NCBI GenBank assembly: GCA_017429985.1
Contig: JAFRNW010000018.1
Span: 62,001 to 126,000 of the forward strand
Source: Clostridia bacterium
Lineage (GTDB): Bacteria > Bacillota > Clostridia > Christensenellales > CAG-138
Length of the DNA stretch: 64,000 nucleotides
Direction: 5' to 3'
In this document: positions 20,227 to 28,770 of the stretch, piece by piece
Layout of the letters: each line of letters opens with the position of its first letter
How positions within the stretch are numbered: the first letter of the stretch is position 1
Made by a program: the position numbers and the translations under genes
The notes under the pieces: model-generated
What the model was told of the DNA's origin: nothing
The model's input: only the letters and a program-made list of their open reading frames with translations
The model's database searches: none

Positions 20227-20260
20227 GGTCGCGGGAATCAGACCCCGCGGCCACATTTTT
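20227..20260 (+). terminator. Terminator of the flavoprotein fusion gene
   Basis: GGTCGCGGG (20227-20235) pairs with CCCGCGGCC (20244-20252), with one G-T pair, and is followed by ACATTTTT. Confidence 0.65.
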
Positions 20261-20298
20261 ACGCTTCCGTATAATCTTTTAAAAACGTAATCCGACGG

Positions 20299-20670
20299 TC
20301 AGTGTCTGGTCGGAATGATCTCCAGCCAGTACCCGTCCGGGTCCTGGATAAAGTAGATCCCCATTTTCGGATTCTCAAAGCAGATGCATCCCATCTCCTC
20401 ATGAAGCCTGTGCGCCGCCTCATAGTCGTCCGTCCGGAACGCGAGGTGGAATTCTTCCTCCCCGATATCGTACTTCTGCGGATGGTCTGAAAGCCATGTC
20501 AGCTCCAGCTCGAAATCGCTGCTCTCGTTGCCGACGTAAACGATGATGAAAGACCCGTCCTCCGCCGTTTTGCGCCGTTTCTCCGTTAGGCCGAGCGCCT
20601 TGCGGTAGAATGCCAGCGAAACGTCCAGGTCCGCGACGTTATAATTCTCATGAACCATTTTAAACTGCAT
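20299..20670 (-). CDS. Glyoxalase I/VOC family protein
   Basis: Vicinal-oxygen-chelate fold protein of 123 residues, the size of lactoylglutathione lyase. Two beta-alpha-beta-beta-beta modules are seen: MVHENYNVADLDVSLAFYRKALGL and HLAFRTDDYEAAHRLHEEMG. The metal-binding pattern is compatible: an early His, Glu in ELELTW, His in EFHLAFR and Glu in YWLEIIP. ATG 20670 has AAAGGAGAG before it and overlaps the end of the upstream MBL gene by 11 bases. Methylglyoxal detoxification is plausible but not proven. Confidence 0.85.
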   Translation of the reverse strand: MQFKMVHENYNVADLDVSLAFYRKALGLTEKRRKTAEDGSFIIVYVGNESSDFELELTWLSDHPQKYDIGEEEFHLAFRTDDYEAAHRLHEEMGCICFENPKMGIYFIQDPDGYWLEIIPTRH

Positions 20671-21400
20671 GCCCGTTCTCTCCTTTTCTTTTATCGGGAA
20701 GGATCCAGTGTGTTTTCCCTCCCGCCGTGTCCAGTATCTCCGTTCCGGTCCCTGCGGCTTCATGTTCGGTCACGAACCGGGAAATCCTTTTGCGGTCTTT
20801 CCAGAAATGCATCGGGAACACATAGTCCGCCCTGCATACCGAAAGAAACCATTCCATGCCTTCCGCGTACCGATCCTCCAGCCTGTCGTCCAGCACGACA
20901 AACGCCGCGTCGATCCGTTCGTCCTTCAGCGTGGAGATCTCCCGCTTATACACGCTCTCCTGATCGGCCAGCCATTCGGGATCTTCCCCTTCCCAGTCCC
21001 ACCAGTTGAGATCGCCGGAGTGATACACGACCGCGTCCTCCGTTCTGACGAGAAACGCGACGCCTTCATCGGTGGACAGCAGCGTCCGCACCGGGCCCAG
21101 CCCCGGGATCTCATAGGTCCTGTCCGGTCCGACAAAGAGCGTGTCCGCGCTCTTCGGAACAGAGGGATTCCCGCGTATATCATCGGAAAGAAGGAACTTC
21201 ACGTCCCTTCCGTGTCCAGCAAGTCGGAAGACAGCCGGCCGGAAATGATCGGGGTGGGCATGGCTAGCAAACACGAACAGCGGCTTTGCCGCGTCCCGTT
21301 CACCGATCAGGGACAGATCCCCGGTATAATAGTCAAACAGCATCAGGGCATGATCCGTTTCGACAAGAAAACCGCTGTGGCCAAGATAATCGACGATCAT
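20660..21400 (-). CDS. MBL-fold metallo-hydrolase (UlaG-like)
   Basis: Metallo-beta-lactamase-fold hydrolase of 246 residues. It has GHSGFLVET and LFDYYTGD near the N-terminus, the SHAHPDHF zinc motif (HxHxDH), a VVYHSGDLN histidine and a late FPMHFW histidine. The arrangement is that of UlaG-like, L-ascorbate-6-phosphate-lactonase-type proteins. The substrate is unknown. It is first in a two-gene operon with the glyoxalase-like gene. Confidence 0.85.
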   Translation of the reverse strand: MIVDYLGHSGFLVETDHALMLFDYYTGDLSLIGERDAAKPLFVFASHAHPDHFRPAVFRLAGHGRDVKFLLSDDIRGNPSVPKSADTLFVGPDRTYEIPGLGPVRTLLSTDEGVAFLVRTEDAVVYHSGDLNWWDWEGEDPEWLADQESVYKREISTLKDERIDAAFVVLDDRLEDRYAEGMEWFLSVCRADYVFPMHFWKDRKRISRFVTEHEAAGTGTEILDTAGGKTHWILPDKRKGENGHAV

Positions 21401-21423
21401 ACGCTGCCCCTCCCATGATCATC

Positions 21424-21453
21424 AGTTTATTTCCCGCGTGCGGCGGATGTCAA
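21424..21453 (-). promoter_or_regulatory. Promoter of the MBL/glyoxalase unit
   Basis: Minus-strand TTGACA (21448-21453) and TAAACT (21424-21429) are spaced by 18 bases, close upstream of the MBL gene. Confidence 0.5.
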
Positions 21454-21572
21454 CCGCGTCTGCCCCGGACGATCCTTTCTGTCCGTACCTCAAAGGGAAA
21501 ATGATCAGAGCCGTCCAGCGGACGGCCCTGTCAGATTCATATGCGGCTTTGTTTCCGCGCTTGGGTCGTTTC

Positions 21573-22226
21573 TTACAGGTCGATCCTTTCGAACGACCGG
21601 ACGGACTGTTTCAAGGCGGCGCCGGTAAGCAGGGCAAAGCAGGCGATCCCGACACAAAGCGCGGCGCACTGCAGGCCCATGTGGTCCGAGCCGAAAGCGT
21701 TCAGCCACCCGAGTCCCGGAACGTGATGAAGCGTCTCCGCCAGGCCGATCAGCAGCATGCAGACGACGCAGAATACGATGAACGGCTTCCCGATATAATA
21801 GCCCGTTTTGAAGAATCCCCGGATGAACAGATAATTGAACAGGCCGAACACGAGCAGCGCGTAGCCCAGAAACACCAGATTCGCGCCCATCAGCGCGTTT
21901 GTCCGGTATACCGCCGAATCCTTCAGCGCTGTCATGCGGATGACCGTGACGATGACCATGATCAGAAAACTGCAGCCCTCGAGAAAAACCGAAAACGCGA
22001 ACTTGCTATTTACGATATCCGCCTTTGATACGGGAAGCAGCAGCGAATAGCCGATGTCATGGTTCTCGCGCATCGCCTGGAAGGAGTAGAAGATCCCGAG
22101 CGCGGTGAAAAAGGAGCCGAGCAGGATCGGATAGCCGGGAAGGAACGCGAGCAGCGCAAACGCGACAAAGAAATAGGAGATCGTCGCGACGGAAAGACGG
22201 AGTTCCTTAAACAGCAGTTTTTTCAT
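21573..22226 (-). CDS. ABC transporter permease (ABC-2 type)
   Basis: Membrane subunit of 217 residues with about six hydrophobic segments, for example SYFFVAFALLAFLPGYPILLGSFF and LVFLGYALLVFGLFNYLF. The start MKKLLFKELRLSVATISYF is typical of small ABC-2 permeases paired with YtrB-like ATPases. The ATG at 22226 overlaps the end of the ATPase gene, so the 23 upstream codons are rejected. The exported substrate is unknown. Confidence 0.82.
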   Translation of the reverse strand: MKKLLFKELRLSVATISYFFVAFALLAFLPGYPILLGSFFTALGIFYSFQAMRENHDIGYSLLLPVSKADIVNSKFAFSVFLEGCSFLIMVIVTVIRMTALKDSAVYRTNALMGANLVFLGYALLVFGLFNYLFIRGFFKTGYYIGKPFIVFCVVCMLLIGLAETLHHVPGLGWLNAFGSDHMGLQCAALCVGIACFALLTGAALKQSVRSFERIDL

Positions 22227-22941
22227 GACGTGCCTCCTTCTCCAGCCGCAGCATGGTCTCTTCCAGCGTCTCCCCCGGAGCACCGAGTTTTTCATGGAAC
22301 TGTTCTCTGGTGTCGGCCAGAACGATCCTTCCCTCCCGGATATAGACGATATGATCGGCGCATTTCTCCAGATCGGAGGTGATATGCGTCGAGAAGAACA
22401 CGGTAATGCCCCTGTCCTTCAGAAGGAGGAACAGATCGGTCAGCTCATCCCTGGAAAACGGATCCAGTCCGCTGGTCGGTTCGTCGAGGATCAGCATCTC
22501 CGCGCGGTGGGAAAGCGCGAGAAGCAGGTTGCATTTGACCTTCATCCCTTCCGACATTTCCGAAGGGGATTTCCCCTCGTCCAGCGAAAACAGATCCAGA
22601 TACTGCCTGTAGGCGCCTTCGTCCCAGCTGTCGTAGAACGTTTTCGTGACGGAAACAAGCTCCTTCAGCTTTTTCTTCGGATAATAGTTGACCGCGCCGG
22701 TCGAGTACCCGATGCGCTGCTTGATCTCGTTCTCATGCTCTGAAAGCGGAAGCCCGAAATACAGGACCTCCCCGTCCGACGGATGGATGATATTGAGCAT
22801 GGCCTTGATCGTCGTCGTCTTTCCTGCGCCGTTCCGTCCGATAAAGCCCGTGATCGTGCCGGGTTCCAGCGAAAAAGACGCGTTCGAAAGCGAAAACCCG
22901 GGATATTCCTTACAAAGATTCCTGACTTCGCAGATACTCAT
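22207..22941 (-). CDS. ABC transporter ATP-binding protein (YtrB-like)
   Basis: ATPase subunit of 244 residues. Walker A is GRNGAGKTTT, the signature region is SEGMKVKCNLLLALS (degenerate LSGGQ, as in the YtrB group), and Walker B is LILDEPTSGLDP, followed by FFSTHITSD. Its stop overlaps the permease start and its start overlaps the AbrB gene stop (ATGA), so the three are translationally coupled. Confidence 0.93.
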   Translation of the reverse strand: MSICEVRNLCKEYPGFSLSNASFSLEPGTITGFIGRNGAGKTTTIKAMLNIIHPSDGEVLYFGLPLSEHENEIKQRIGYSTGAVNYYPKKKLKELVSVTKTFYDSWDEGAYRQYLDLFSLDEGKSPSEMSEGMKVKCNLLLALSHRAEMLILDEPTSGLDPFSRDELTDLFLLLKDRGITVFFSTHITSDLEKCADHIVYIREGRIVLADTREQFHEKLGAPGETLEETMLRLEKEARHEKTAV

Positions 22942-23147
22942 GACTCATCGCCTCCGAATACGTGACGGCTGAACTGTTCGATCGATCCCTTGGGCGGGAT
23001 GGCGATGCCGCGTTCCACGTCCCCCAGAAGAAGAAGCGTGTCTCCCGGTCGGATGCCGAAGATTTCCCTCGCCTGCTTCGGGATCACGATCTGCCCTTTC
23101 TCGCCCACGACGGCGGTCCAGGCGTATTTGCCTTCCGGCGTATGCAT
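22938..23147 (-). CDS. AbrB/SpoVT-type transcription regulator
   Basis: Swapped-hairpin DNA-binding protein of 69 residues. The signature is VGEKGQIVIPKQAREIFGIRPGDTLLLLGD. It heads the ABC-transporter operon, where GntR-type regulators are more common. A perfect inverted repeat covers its promoter -10 region, so autoregulation is likely. Confidence 0.9.
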   Translation of the reverse strand: MHTPEGKYAWTAVVGEKGQIVIPKQAREIFGIRPGDTLLLLGDVERGIAIPPKGSIEQFSRHVFGGDES

Positions 23148-23164
23148 ACCGATTCACCTCTTAA

Positions 23165-23211
23165 GTATGATTTGTTATACAAATCATACCATACGAGGGC
23201 ATGCCTGTCAA
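23165..23211 (-). promoter_or_regulatory. Promoter and inverted-repeat operator of the AbrB-ABC operon
   Basis: Minus-strand TTGACA (23206-23211) and TATGAT (23183-23188) are spaced by 17 bases. A perfect 10-bp inverted repeat with a 5-bp spacer (GTATGATTTG, 23165-23174 and 23180-23189) overlaps the -10 box. This is the likely target of the AbrB-type protein. Confidence 0.75.
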
Positions 23212-23270
23212 GCGCTCCCGGTGCACGCCGTCTCCTTTTTCGAAGCCGTCTTCGGGGCAGCGGACGCATG

Positions 23271-23310
23271 AAGAAAACCGGCAGGATCAACGGTTCGGAT
23301 CCGGCCGGTT
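23271..23310 (-). terminator. Possible terminator of the BlaI/M56 operon
   Basis: AACCGGC (23276-23282) pairs with GCCGGTT (23304-23310) over a 21-base loop, followed on the minus strand by TTTTCTTC. The long loop makes it a weaker call. Confidence 0.4.
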
Positions 23311-23348
23311 CATGATATCAGAGCATGTTCGATTTTTCGCTGCTTTGC

Positions 23349-24938
23349 TTACGGGACCGGCGTCGGGATCGGTTCGCGCCTGCCGGGCGCCTCGAACGTC
23401 ACGACCGTCACCTCGACGGCATACGGTTCGGGAAGCATCTCCACGACCGGCACCCCGATGACCGAGCGGCTGTCCATATCCGCGTATACGAATTCATTTC
23501 CCGTATAGACCGCGACGACGTCCGTCTTACCGCCGCTGTACCCGACGCCATGAATGATCACGAGCGTGCCCGGATTCAGTCTTGTCCTGACCTGTGATTC
23601 GGATACGAGAACGTCGACCTCCGCATAACTGTCGTCCGGCCAGACATTCTCTTCGGCAAGATACAGCTTGGAGAAGATCTCGGGATCCCCCTGGTACTCA
23701 TCCCATTTCGGCTCAAACGCCGTCCCGACCTTGGTCAGGATTGCCTCGGCTCTCGCGATCGCCACGTTCTCGTCGATCAAGTTACCGTAAGTGCGATCAA
23801 AGGGCTCTTCCTGGAGAGTCCCGTTCCTCGCCTCTTCCAGCCACTGCAGTTCCTCCTGGAGCACCGAAGGCTCCCAGATCTGATTGTTGCAGTACTCCCA
23901 TCCGCGGGGATATGTGTTGAAGATGGAGATCCAGGGGCTCGCGCTGTCCTCGAGCGGGACTGCTACCTGCACGTAGTAGCATGGATCCTTGTCCATCCGG
24001 ATATACGCGTCCACTAGCGCCTGATAGCCGCCTTCCCAGGTGATCTGTTCGCCGTCCGTGTGCGAGCCGGCGTCCCAGATGTCCGGATGCTTAGGAATGA
24101 TGGTCCCCGTCGGGAAGCAGGTCCGGACCAGCTCCATGGCGGTCGCAAGCGCCTTCTCCGAGGTGTGCATCTGCTGGTAGGCAGGATCGTCCCAGACGAA
24201 TTCCTTTATTTTTTCATTGATTAGATCCGAACCGTATTCCGCGGAGATCTTCCCCCAGTGATTCCCTTCGAGCTGCAGAAGCGTTCCGGATTCCGCCTCG
24301 ACGAGTCCGAACGCGCTTTCGTTTTCATCGTACGAAGCAGCGAACGAGATCTCGTAGTAGACGTCGGCGAATCCCTCGTAGTACTGCATGGCGACGTGGA
24401 TCGGTCCTTCCGGCGCGTCCGCTCCGTAGACCGTGACCGCCACCCGGGCCGCTTCCTTCGCCGCCTCCGCGGGGGTCACATACTTGCGGTCCGGGATCTT
24501 GTCCGAGTGTTCCATAATGCCGTCATCGACGTATGAGTATTCCTTCACCGTTCCGTCCTTTCCCACTACGGTGATGGTGTCGCCGATGATATCCGCTTCA
24601 GCGGGGCCCGCGAACGTCAGAAGCGGCCCGATTTCCGCGCCGTCCGCGCTTTCCGCGTTCGATCCGGCTGAGCCGGAATCCTCCGCGAACACCGCCGAAA
24701 GCTCCGCCGTATGGTTCGCCGCGGCGTCCTGCGCCGTCACCGGTCTGCAGGCTGTCGTAAAGCACCCGATCCCGACCGCCGCCGTCAGCAGCACTGCCGC
24801 CGTCAGCGCGGCGATCCCCGACTTTTTCCTTGAGAAAATACCGCGTATCCTCTGCTCCATCGTGGCACGGTCCGCGTTCAGCGCCATGCCCAGCGAGAGG
24901 AGTTTATCCGTCGTACTCTGTGATTTCCTGTTGTTCAT
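23349..24938 (-). CDS. Membrane-anchored extracytoplasmic protein partnered with M56 peptidase
   Basis: A 529-residue protein with a short cytoplasmic N-terminus (TMEQRIRGIFSRKKS), one membrane segment (about residues 38-62) and a large outer domain. The start matches what usually continues an M56/BlaR1-like protein after its peptidase domain, and the outer part resembles the DUF6034-type tails seen in such proteins. Here it is a separate frame: its ATG overlaps the M56 stop as ATGA, with AAGGAA upstream. Either the sensor is truly split into two coupled subunits, or one gene is divided by a -1 frameshift. A ligand-sensing role is inferred. Confidence 0.6.
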   Translation of the reverse strand: MNNRKSQSTTDKLLSLGMALNADRATMEQRIRGIFSRKKSGIAALTAAVLLTAAVGIGCFTTACRPVTAQDAAANHTAELSAVFAEDSGSAGSNAESADGAEIGPLLTFAGPAEADIIGDTITVVGKDGTVKEYSYVDDGIMEHSDKIPDRKYVTPAEAAKEAARVAVTVYGADAPEGPIHVAMQYYEGFADVYYEISFAASYDENESAFGLVEAESGTLLQLEGNHWGKISAEYGSDLINEKIKEFVWDDPAYQQMHTSEKALATAMELVRTCFPTGTIIPKHPDIWDAGSHTDGEQITWEGGYQALVDAYIRMDKDPCYYVQVAVPLEDSASPWISIFNTYPRGWEYCNNQIWEPSVLQEELQWLEEARNGTLQEEPFDRTYGNLIDENVAIARAEAILTKVGTAFEPKWDEYQGDPEIFSKLYLAEENVWPDDSYAEVDVLVSESQVRTRLNPGTLVIIHGVGYSGGKTDVVAVYTGNEFVYADMDSRSVIGVPVVEMLPEPYAVEVTVVTFEAPGRREPIPTPVP

Positions 24939-25849
24939 AATACCGATTCCTTTCCGAGTTCAAGCAGAAGACTCGCGTACGCCAGCTTTCCCTGTTCGGA
25001 CAGTCCTTCCACAGCCATCGCGTCACACGCCGACTCCATATCCATGCGGAGCGGCTTTTCCATGAGCCAGACGACCGGGTTGAACCACCAGACCGCCCTC
25101 AGAAGCCCCGTCCAGATCATGACGAGATGATCCTTCCGTTTGAAATGCATCAGCTCGTGCCGCATCGCGAAAGTCCGGTTCTGTCTCTGTCCCTGCCCCG
25201 TCAGGCTGAGCGGAAGCAGGACCTCCGGCCGGATCCCGATCGTCAGAGCGGGACTTGTGATATCCCGTACGCAGAAAAGCGCGATCTTTCTTTTGATGCC
25301 CATCTTGTCCGACAGCAGCCGGAACTCCCTGGAAAGCCTGTCGTCCGGGCAGGAAGCCGTTTCCTTCAGCCTGCGGATCAGCATGGAGCGGATCCATAAA
25401 AGCCTTGCCGTCATCCCTACGAAACCGGCGATCCATACCCAGAACAGGACTTGCCAGACGGACACGCTGAAGCGTGCCTTCGCCGTCTCCGCCGGCCTTT
25501 CCGCGGCGGCAGGCTGTGTCTTAGGGACATCCTGTGCGGCTTCTTCGTTCTGATAGGGAACGGGCACGGCCGCGGGCTGCGTGGCCGCCGGTTCCGCCGT
25601 CACGACGGCCGGCTGTTCCGCCGCCGTCTTTTCCTGCAGCACGATCAGGTGCAGTCCCGTCTGAAACGTCACCGGGACGGTCAGCCGGACCAGAAGCAGA
25701 AACCATAGCGCGTACCGGAGCGCCGGGCTCATCTTCTTCCCGAAGATCCTTCGGAACAGAAGAAGTAGAAGGAGGATCACGACCGCGTAAACGGAAATCT
25801 CGATCAGCCGCATCACCGCGGCCTGGGCTGTCTGCGCGTCCGGGATCAT
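24935..25849 (-). CDS. M56/BlaR1-like membrane metallopeptidase
   Basis: A 304-residue integral membrane zinc peptidase of the BlaR1/MecR1 type. Three or more transmembrane segments are visible (VYAVVILLLLLLF, ALWFLLLVRLTVPV, FWVWIAGFVGMTARLLW). The zinc motif is MRHELMHFKRKDH (HExxH), and a later CDAMAVEGLSE block is typical of the family. It lacks its own sensor domain, which is encoded by the next gene. It overlaps blaI by four bases. On signal it would lead to cleavage of the BlaI-type repressor. Confidence 0.85.
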   Translation of the reverse strand: MIPDAQTAQAAVMRLIEISVYAVVILLLLLLFRRIFGKKMSPALRYALWFLLLVRLTVPVTFQTGLHLIVLQEKTAAEQPAVVTAEPAATQPAAVPVPYQNEEAAQDVPKTQPAAAERPAETAKARFSVSVWQVLFWVWIAGFVGMTARLLWIRSMLIRRLKETASCPDDRLSREFRLLSDKMGIKRKIALFCVRDITSPALTIGIRPEVLLPLSLTGQGQRQNRTFAMRHELMHFKRKDHLVMIWTGLLRAVWWFNPVVWLMEKPLRMDMESACDAMAVEGLSEQGKLAYASLLLELGKESVL

Positions 25850-26235
25850 CTGTTCTCCTCAGCAAGCTTCCTTGCGAGATCCATCAGCTCCCGCTTCTCG
25901 TCCTCCGTCAGTTTGCCCTGTTCCGCCATGTTGATCATCAGACCGGAAACGGATCCGTAATACGTTCTCCTCGAGACCAGGCTGTCCGTTTCAAGCCCCA
26001 TCGCTTCCTCGTAGCTGATGCCCGGGCTGTAGAGATTGTTCTTCCCGGACTTTTCCGCCTTCAGGTACCCTTTGTCCATCAGGATGCGGAAGAAACTGTG
26101 GTAGGTCTTGTAGTCCCAGGCGATCTCCGGATGCGCTTGCTGCACGTTCCGGATGATGCTTTTCATATCCTGCGGATGCTTCTGCCATAGGGTCTGCAGA
26201 ATGATCCACTCGTTGTCCTTGAGTCTCCTGTCCAT
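25846..26235 (-). CDS. blaI: BlaI/MecI/CopY-family repressor
   Basis: Winged-helix repressor of 129 residues. It shows MDRRLKDNEWIILQTLWQKHPQDMKSI and a YKTYHSFFRILMDKGYLKAEKSGK recognition region, then a dimerisation tail (LMDLARKLAEENR). It is first in the blaI-M56-sensor operon, overlapping the M56 gene by ATGA. No beta-lactamase gene is adjacent, so the regulon may be the operon itself. Confidence 0.93.
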   Translation of the reverse strand: MDRRLKDNEWIILQTLWQKHPQDMKSIIRNVQQAHPEIAWDYKTYHSFFRILMDKGYLKAEKSGKNNLYSPGISYEEAMGLETDSLVSRRTYYGSVSGLMINMAEQGKLTEDEKRELMDLARKLAEENR

Positions 26236-26251
26236 GTTGTCCTCCGGAGTA

Positions 26252-26311
26252 TTCTTATGGTTCTAAGATTAATCTTGTCTTAAAGATATAAGAACAACTT
26301 CCCCCTGTCAA
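26252..26311 (-). promoter_or_regulatory. Promoter and dyads of the blaI operon
   Basis: Minus-strand TTGACA (26306-26311) and TATCTT (26283-26288) are spaced by 17 bases. AAGATTAATCTT (26265-26276) is a perfect 12-bp palindrome just downstream. TTCTTAT (26252-26258) and ATAAGAA (26288-26294) form a second, outer inverted pair. These are candidate BlaI operators. Confidence 0.6.
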
Positions 26312-26361
26312 CCCAGTTTGCAATTATTTCATATTTGGCACCTGTTTTTCGTATTCCGCCG

Positions 26362-26385
26362 GAAAAGGCCGGCAATTGCCGGCCT
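26362..26385 (-). terminator. Terminator of the sigma/DUF4179 operon
   Basis: AGGCCGGC (26366-26373), loop AATT and GCCGGCCT (26378-26385) form a strong stem, followed on the minus strand by TTTCC. Confidence 0.6.
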
Positions 26386-26426
26386 CTCCCTCTGTTTCAC
26401 AGTTTCTGACCATCAAAAAGCATGTC

Positions 26427-28037
26427 CTATTTCTCCGGGATCGGGATGCGGATCTCGCATCCGTCCAGCACGGTCGAATACTTATCGGGTCCTTCCTCCC
26501 AGCTGGCGCTGAAGTCGTTCGGGACGACGACTGGCGCGCCGTCCGGCTGCAGCTCCTGAAACGGGGCGTTCTTCTCCGCCTCTGAAATATCGGTCACGGT
26601 CCCGTCATAGACCTTGACGGATTCATACGCCCTGAGTTTCGGGATCAGCACCATTTCCTTCACGTTGCCGTAATCGCCCGGAAAGACCGGGATCTCGTAG
26701 CGCTTTTCGAACTGTTTGACCGAAGAGATCCGGTCCGGCATCTTCTGCTGCTCCCCGTCGATATACAGGTCGAAATTCATCTCCTCGAGCAGGCTGTTTG
26801 CGAGATCTTTCTTTTCCTTTTCGTCCCAGCTGTCCGGCGTCTTGCTGACGCGGATGGAAAGGATCGCGCCGGTCTGCAAAAACGACGCCTCGGTCTCCAG
26901 TTCCACGCCGTCCAGGGCAAGGGTTCTGTTCTCGATCTTCAGATTATCCGATGGGTTCTGGTAATCCGGCCAGAACGTACAGGTCACGACCGCCTGGCCC
27001 GACAGGGCGGTATTCACCTTGACGGTCTTCCCCATATGATTCCCCGGCGTGGTATCGAACTCGATCGTATGGATGACGCGCGCCACGTTCCCGATCGCGC
27101 CCATATCGTCCACCTCGCCGTCATAGATATAGTAGAACAGCGTCAGCGTGCAGGTTCCGTCCGGGAGCGGCTGTTTCAGCGTGTCGAAATCCGTCTGCAG
27201 CCAGAATCCCTTCAGCTCCTCGACCTGTTTACTGTCCATCGGCTCGCCGAACGGTTCGAACGTCAGTCCGGTTCCCGTTCCGTAGCCGCCCAGAAAATCC
27301 GTACCGAGGTCCGTCGCTCCCGTCACGTCGATCCCGTTGACGGTTCCGTATACCTCGAACGTCGTCATATCCAGATCGTGCTTATGGGGAACGTCCTGAT
27401 ACCCCCACCCTATCATGAACTCCGCCGCGTAGTCGCACGCGAAATAGGTGTTGACGACCAGCCTCTGTCCGTCGTAGAGCACTTCCTTCACTTCCGGAAC
27501 CAGCGATTTCAGATAGGCGTATTCTTCCTGCCTGTACGGCGGAAAGCCGTATGTTTCCCTGAGGGTCGGCGACTCGTTCGCCATTTTGTTGTAGTCCTCG
27601 TCGTATCTTGTCCGGATCGAATAATCCCCGAGCAGTTCCACGCTGTAGGAAACGTCCTTCGCGCCGCTGCTGCGGATGTTTTCCTCCACGTCCGGGACCT
27701 CGGTACGCTTTTCCGGGGGCGTGTTCATGTAATAGGACGTCTTGTATTCCGGATGCACCAGCCCATAGAGCGCCTTCGACACGCCCGGAACCGTCATCCC
27801 GATCACGAGAAACGCGACCAGCGCTGCCGCCGCCGTCAGCGCGGCGACCTTCCAGTGGGACCGTCCGCGACTTCTGCCCGAAATCTTTTTCTCCGCTGCG
27901 ATCTTTGCGTCCAGCCTGTTTTCGATTCTTTTCAGAACTTCCGGATCCATTATCTCCTCCGAGTGCAGGAGATCCATCATCTCCTTCATCTGGTCCGGAT
28001 CGGATCCGCGAAGATTTTTTGTGAGATCACTGTACAT
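26427..28037 (-). CDS. DUF4179-type anti-sigma factor (membrane)
   Basis: A 536-residue protein with an N-terminal cytoplasmic segment of about 70 residues, one transmembrane helix (ALTAAAALVAFLVIGMTVPG) and a large extracytoplasmic region. The TM plus VSKALYGLVHPE stretch is characteristic of DUF4179 proteins, which sit next to ECF sigma genes and act as their membrane anti-sigma partners. Its start overlaps the sigma gene by 11 bases, which supports the pairing. The sensed signal is unknown. Confidence 0.82.
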   Translation of the reverse strand: MYSDLTKNLRGSDPDQMKEMMDLLHSEEIMDPEVLKRIENRLDAKIAAEKKISGRSRGRSHWKVAALTAAAALVAFLVIGMTVPGVSKALYGLVHPEYKTSYYMNTPPEKRTEVPDVEENIRSSGAKDVSYSVELLGDYSIRTRYDEDYNKMANESPTLRETYGFPPYRQEEYAYLKSLVPEVKEVLYDGQRLVVNTYFACDYAAEFMIGWGYQDVPHKHDLDMTTFEVYGTVNGIDVTGATDLGTDFLGGYGTGTGLTFEPFGEPMDSKQVEELKGFWLQTDFDTLKQPLPDGTCTLTLFYYIYDGEVDDMGAIGNVARVIHTIEFDTTPGNHMGKTVKVNTALSGQAVVTCTFWPDYQNPSDNLKIENRTLALDGVELETEASFLQTGAILSIRVSKTPDSWDEKEKKDLANSLLEEMNFDLYIDGEQQKMPDRISSVKQFEKRYEIPVFPGDYGNVKEMVLIPKLRAYESVKVYDGTVTDISEAEKNAPFQELQPDGAPVVVPNDFSASWEEGPDKYSTVLDGCEIRIPIPEK

Positions 28038-28578
28038 GTCTTTTCCCTCCTTTCATCCTGTCCGCGAGCTGCCTGACGGCCCTCCCGGCTCGCTGCGCCA
28101 CCGTATTCGCACGCAGGCCGGTCAGTTCCCCGATTTCGCTGCATGTCATTCCGACATAGTATTTCGCGATCAGAATGGTCGCGTCGGGTTCGCCGAGATC
28201 ACGGATCCAACGGATGAGTTCGTCCCGCTCCACATTCGAGAGCGCCGCTTCCTCCGCGAGGCAGCCGCTCCGCGCCGTTTCGAACACAAGATCCGAAACG
28301 GGCTCCGGAATGCGCTTATACCTGCGCATCTTGTCGATTGCGATGTGCTTTGCCGTCACGGCAAGATAGGATTTGATTCCCTGCTTTTCAAACTTCAGGC
28401 GGCTCCGGTTCTGATAGATATAGAAGAAAACATCTGAAACGCATTCCTCGATATCGTCCTCCGGAAATCCGGACAGGATTCCGCGCACGATGTAATAGAC
28501 CAGGCCACCGTGCCGGTCCATCAGATCATGGATCCCCTGTTCCGGATCTTCTTTCTGCCGCTGAGACCACAGCTGCAT
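28027..28578 (-). CDS. ECF-type RNA polymerase sigma factor
   Basis: Sigma-70 family factor of 183 residues. Region 2 includes DLMDRHGGLVYYIVRGILSGFPEDDIEECVSDVFFYIYQNR. Region 4 includes LGEPDATILIAKYYVGMTCSEIGELTGLRANTVAQRAGRAVRQL. A strong AAAGGAGGT lies eight bases upstream of the ATG. It is paired with the overlapping DUF4179 anti-sigma gene. Confidence 0.92.
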   Translation of the reverse strand: MQLWSQRQKEDPEQGIHDLMDRHGGLVYYIVRGILSGFPEDDIEECVSDVFFYIYQNRSRLKFEKQGIKSYLAVTAKHIAIDKMRRYKRIPEPVSDLVFETARSGCLAEEAALSNVERDELIRWIRDLGEPDATILIAKYYVGMTCSEIGELTGLRANTVAQRAGRAVRQLADRMKGGKRHVQ

Positions 28579-28664
28579 TGATCAGTACCTCCTTTTGGGT
28601 CGTTTCTGTCAATAAAGCGCAGGAAAGCCGGAGAGTATGACAAGTAAATAATAGCAGATCTATG

Positions 28665-28720
28665 AAAAAAGATTCCTTCCGGGACGGACGCGCGTACGCT
28701 GCTGCCCCGGCAAAGGAATC
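28665..28720 (-). terminator. Strong terminator after the flavodoxin-like pair
   Basis: GATTCCTT (28671-28678) pairs with AAGGAATC (28713-28720), extended by an inner CCGGG/CCCGG pairing. The stem is followed on the minus strand by TTTTTTC. It separates this unit from the downstream sigma operon. Confidence 0.75.
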
Positions 28721-28770
28721 ACAGATCAAAAACAGTTCAGAATCGACTGACCGAAACTGCCGTGCGGATC

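Noticed and set aside
21500..21530. Terminator after the ABC permease gene
   Set aside because: A GCCGTCC/GGACGGC stem exists, but no T-run follows directly on the minus strand.
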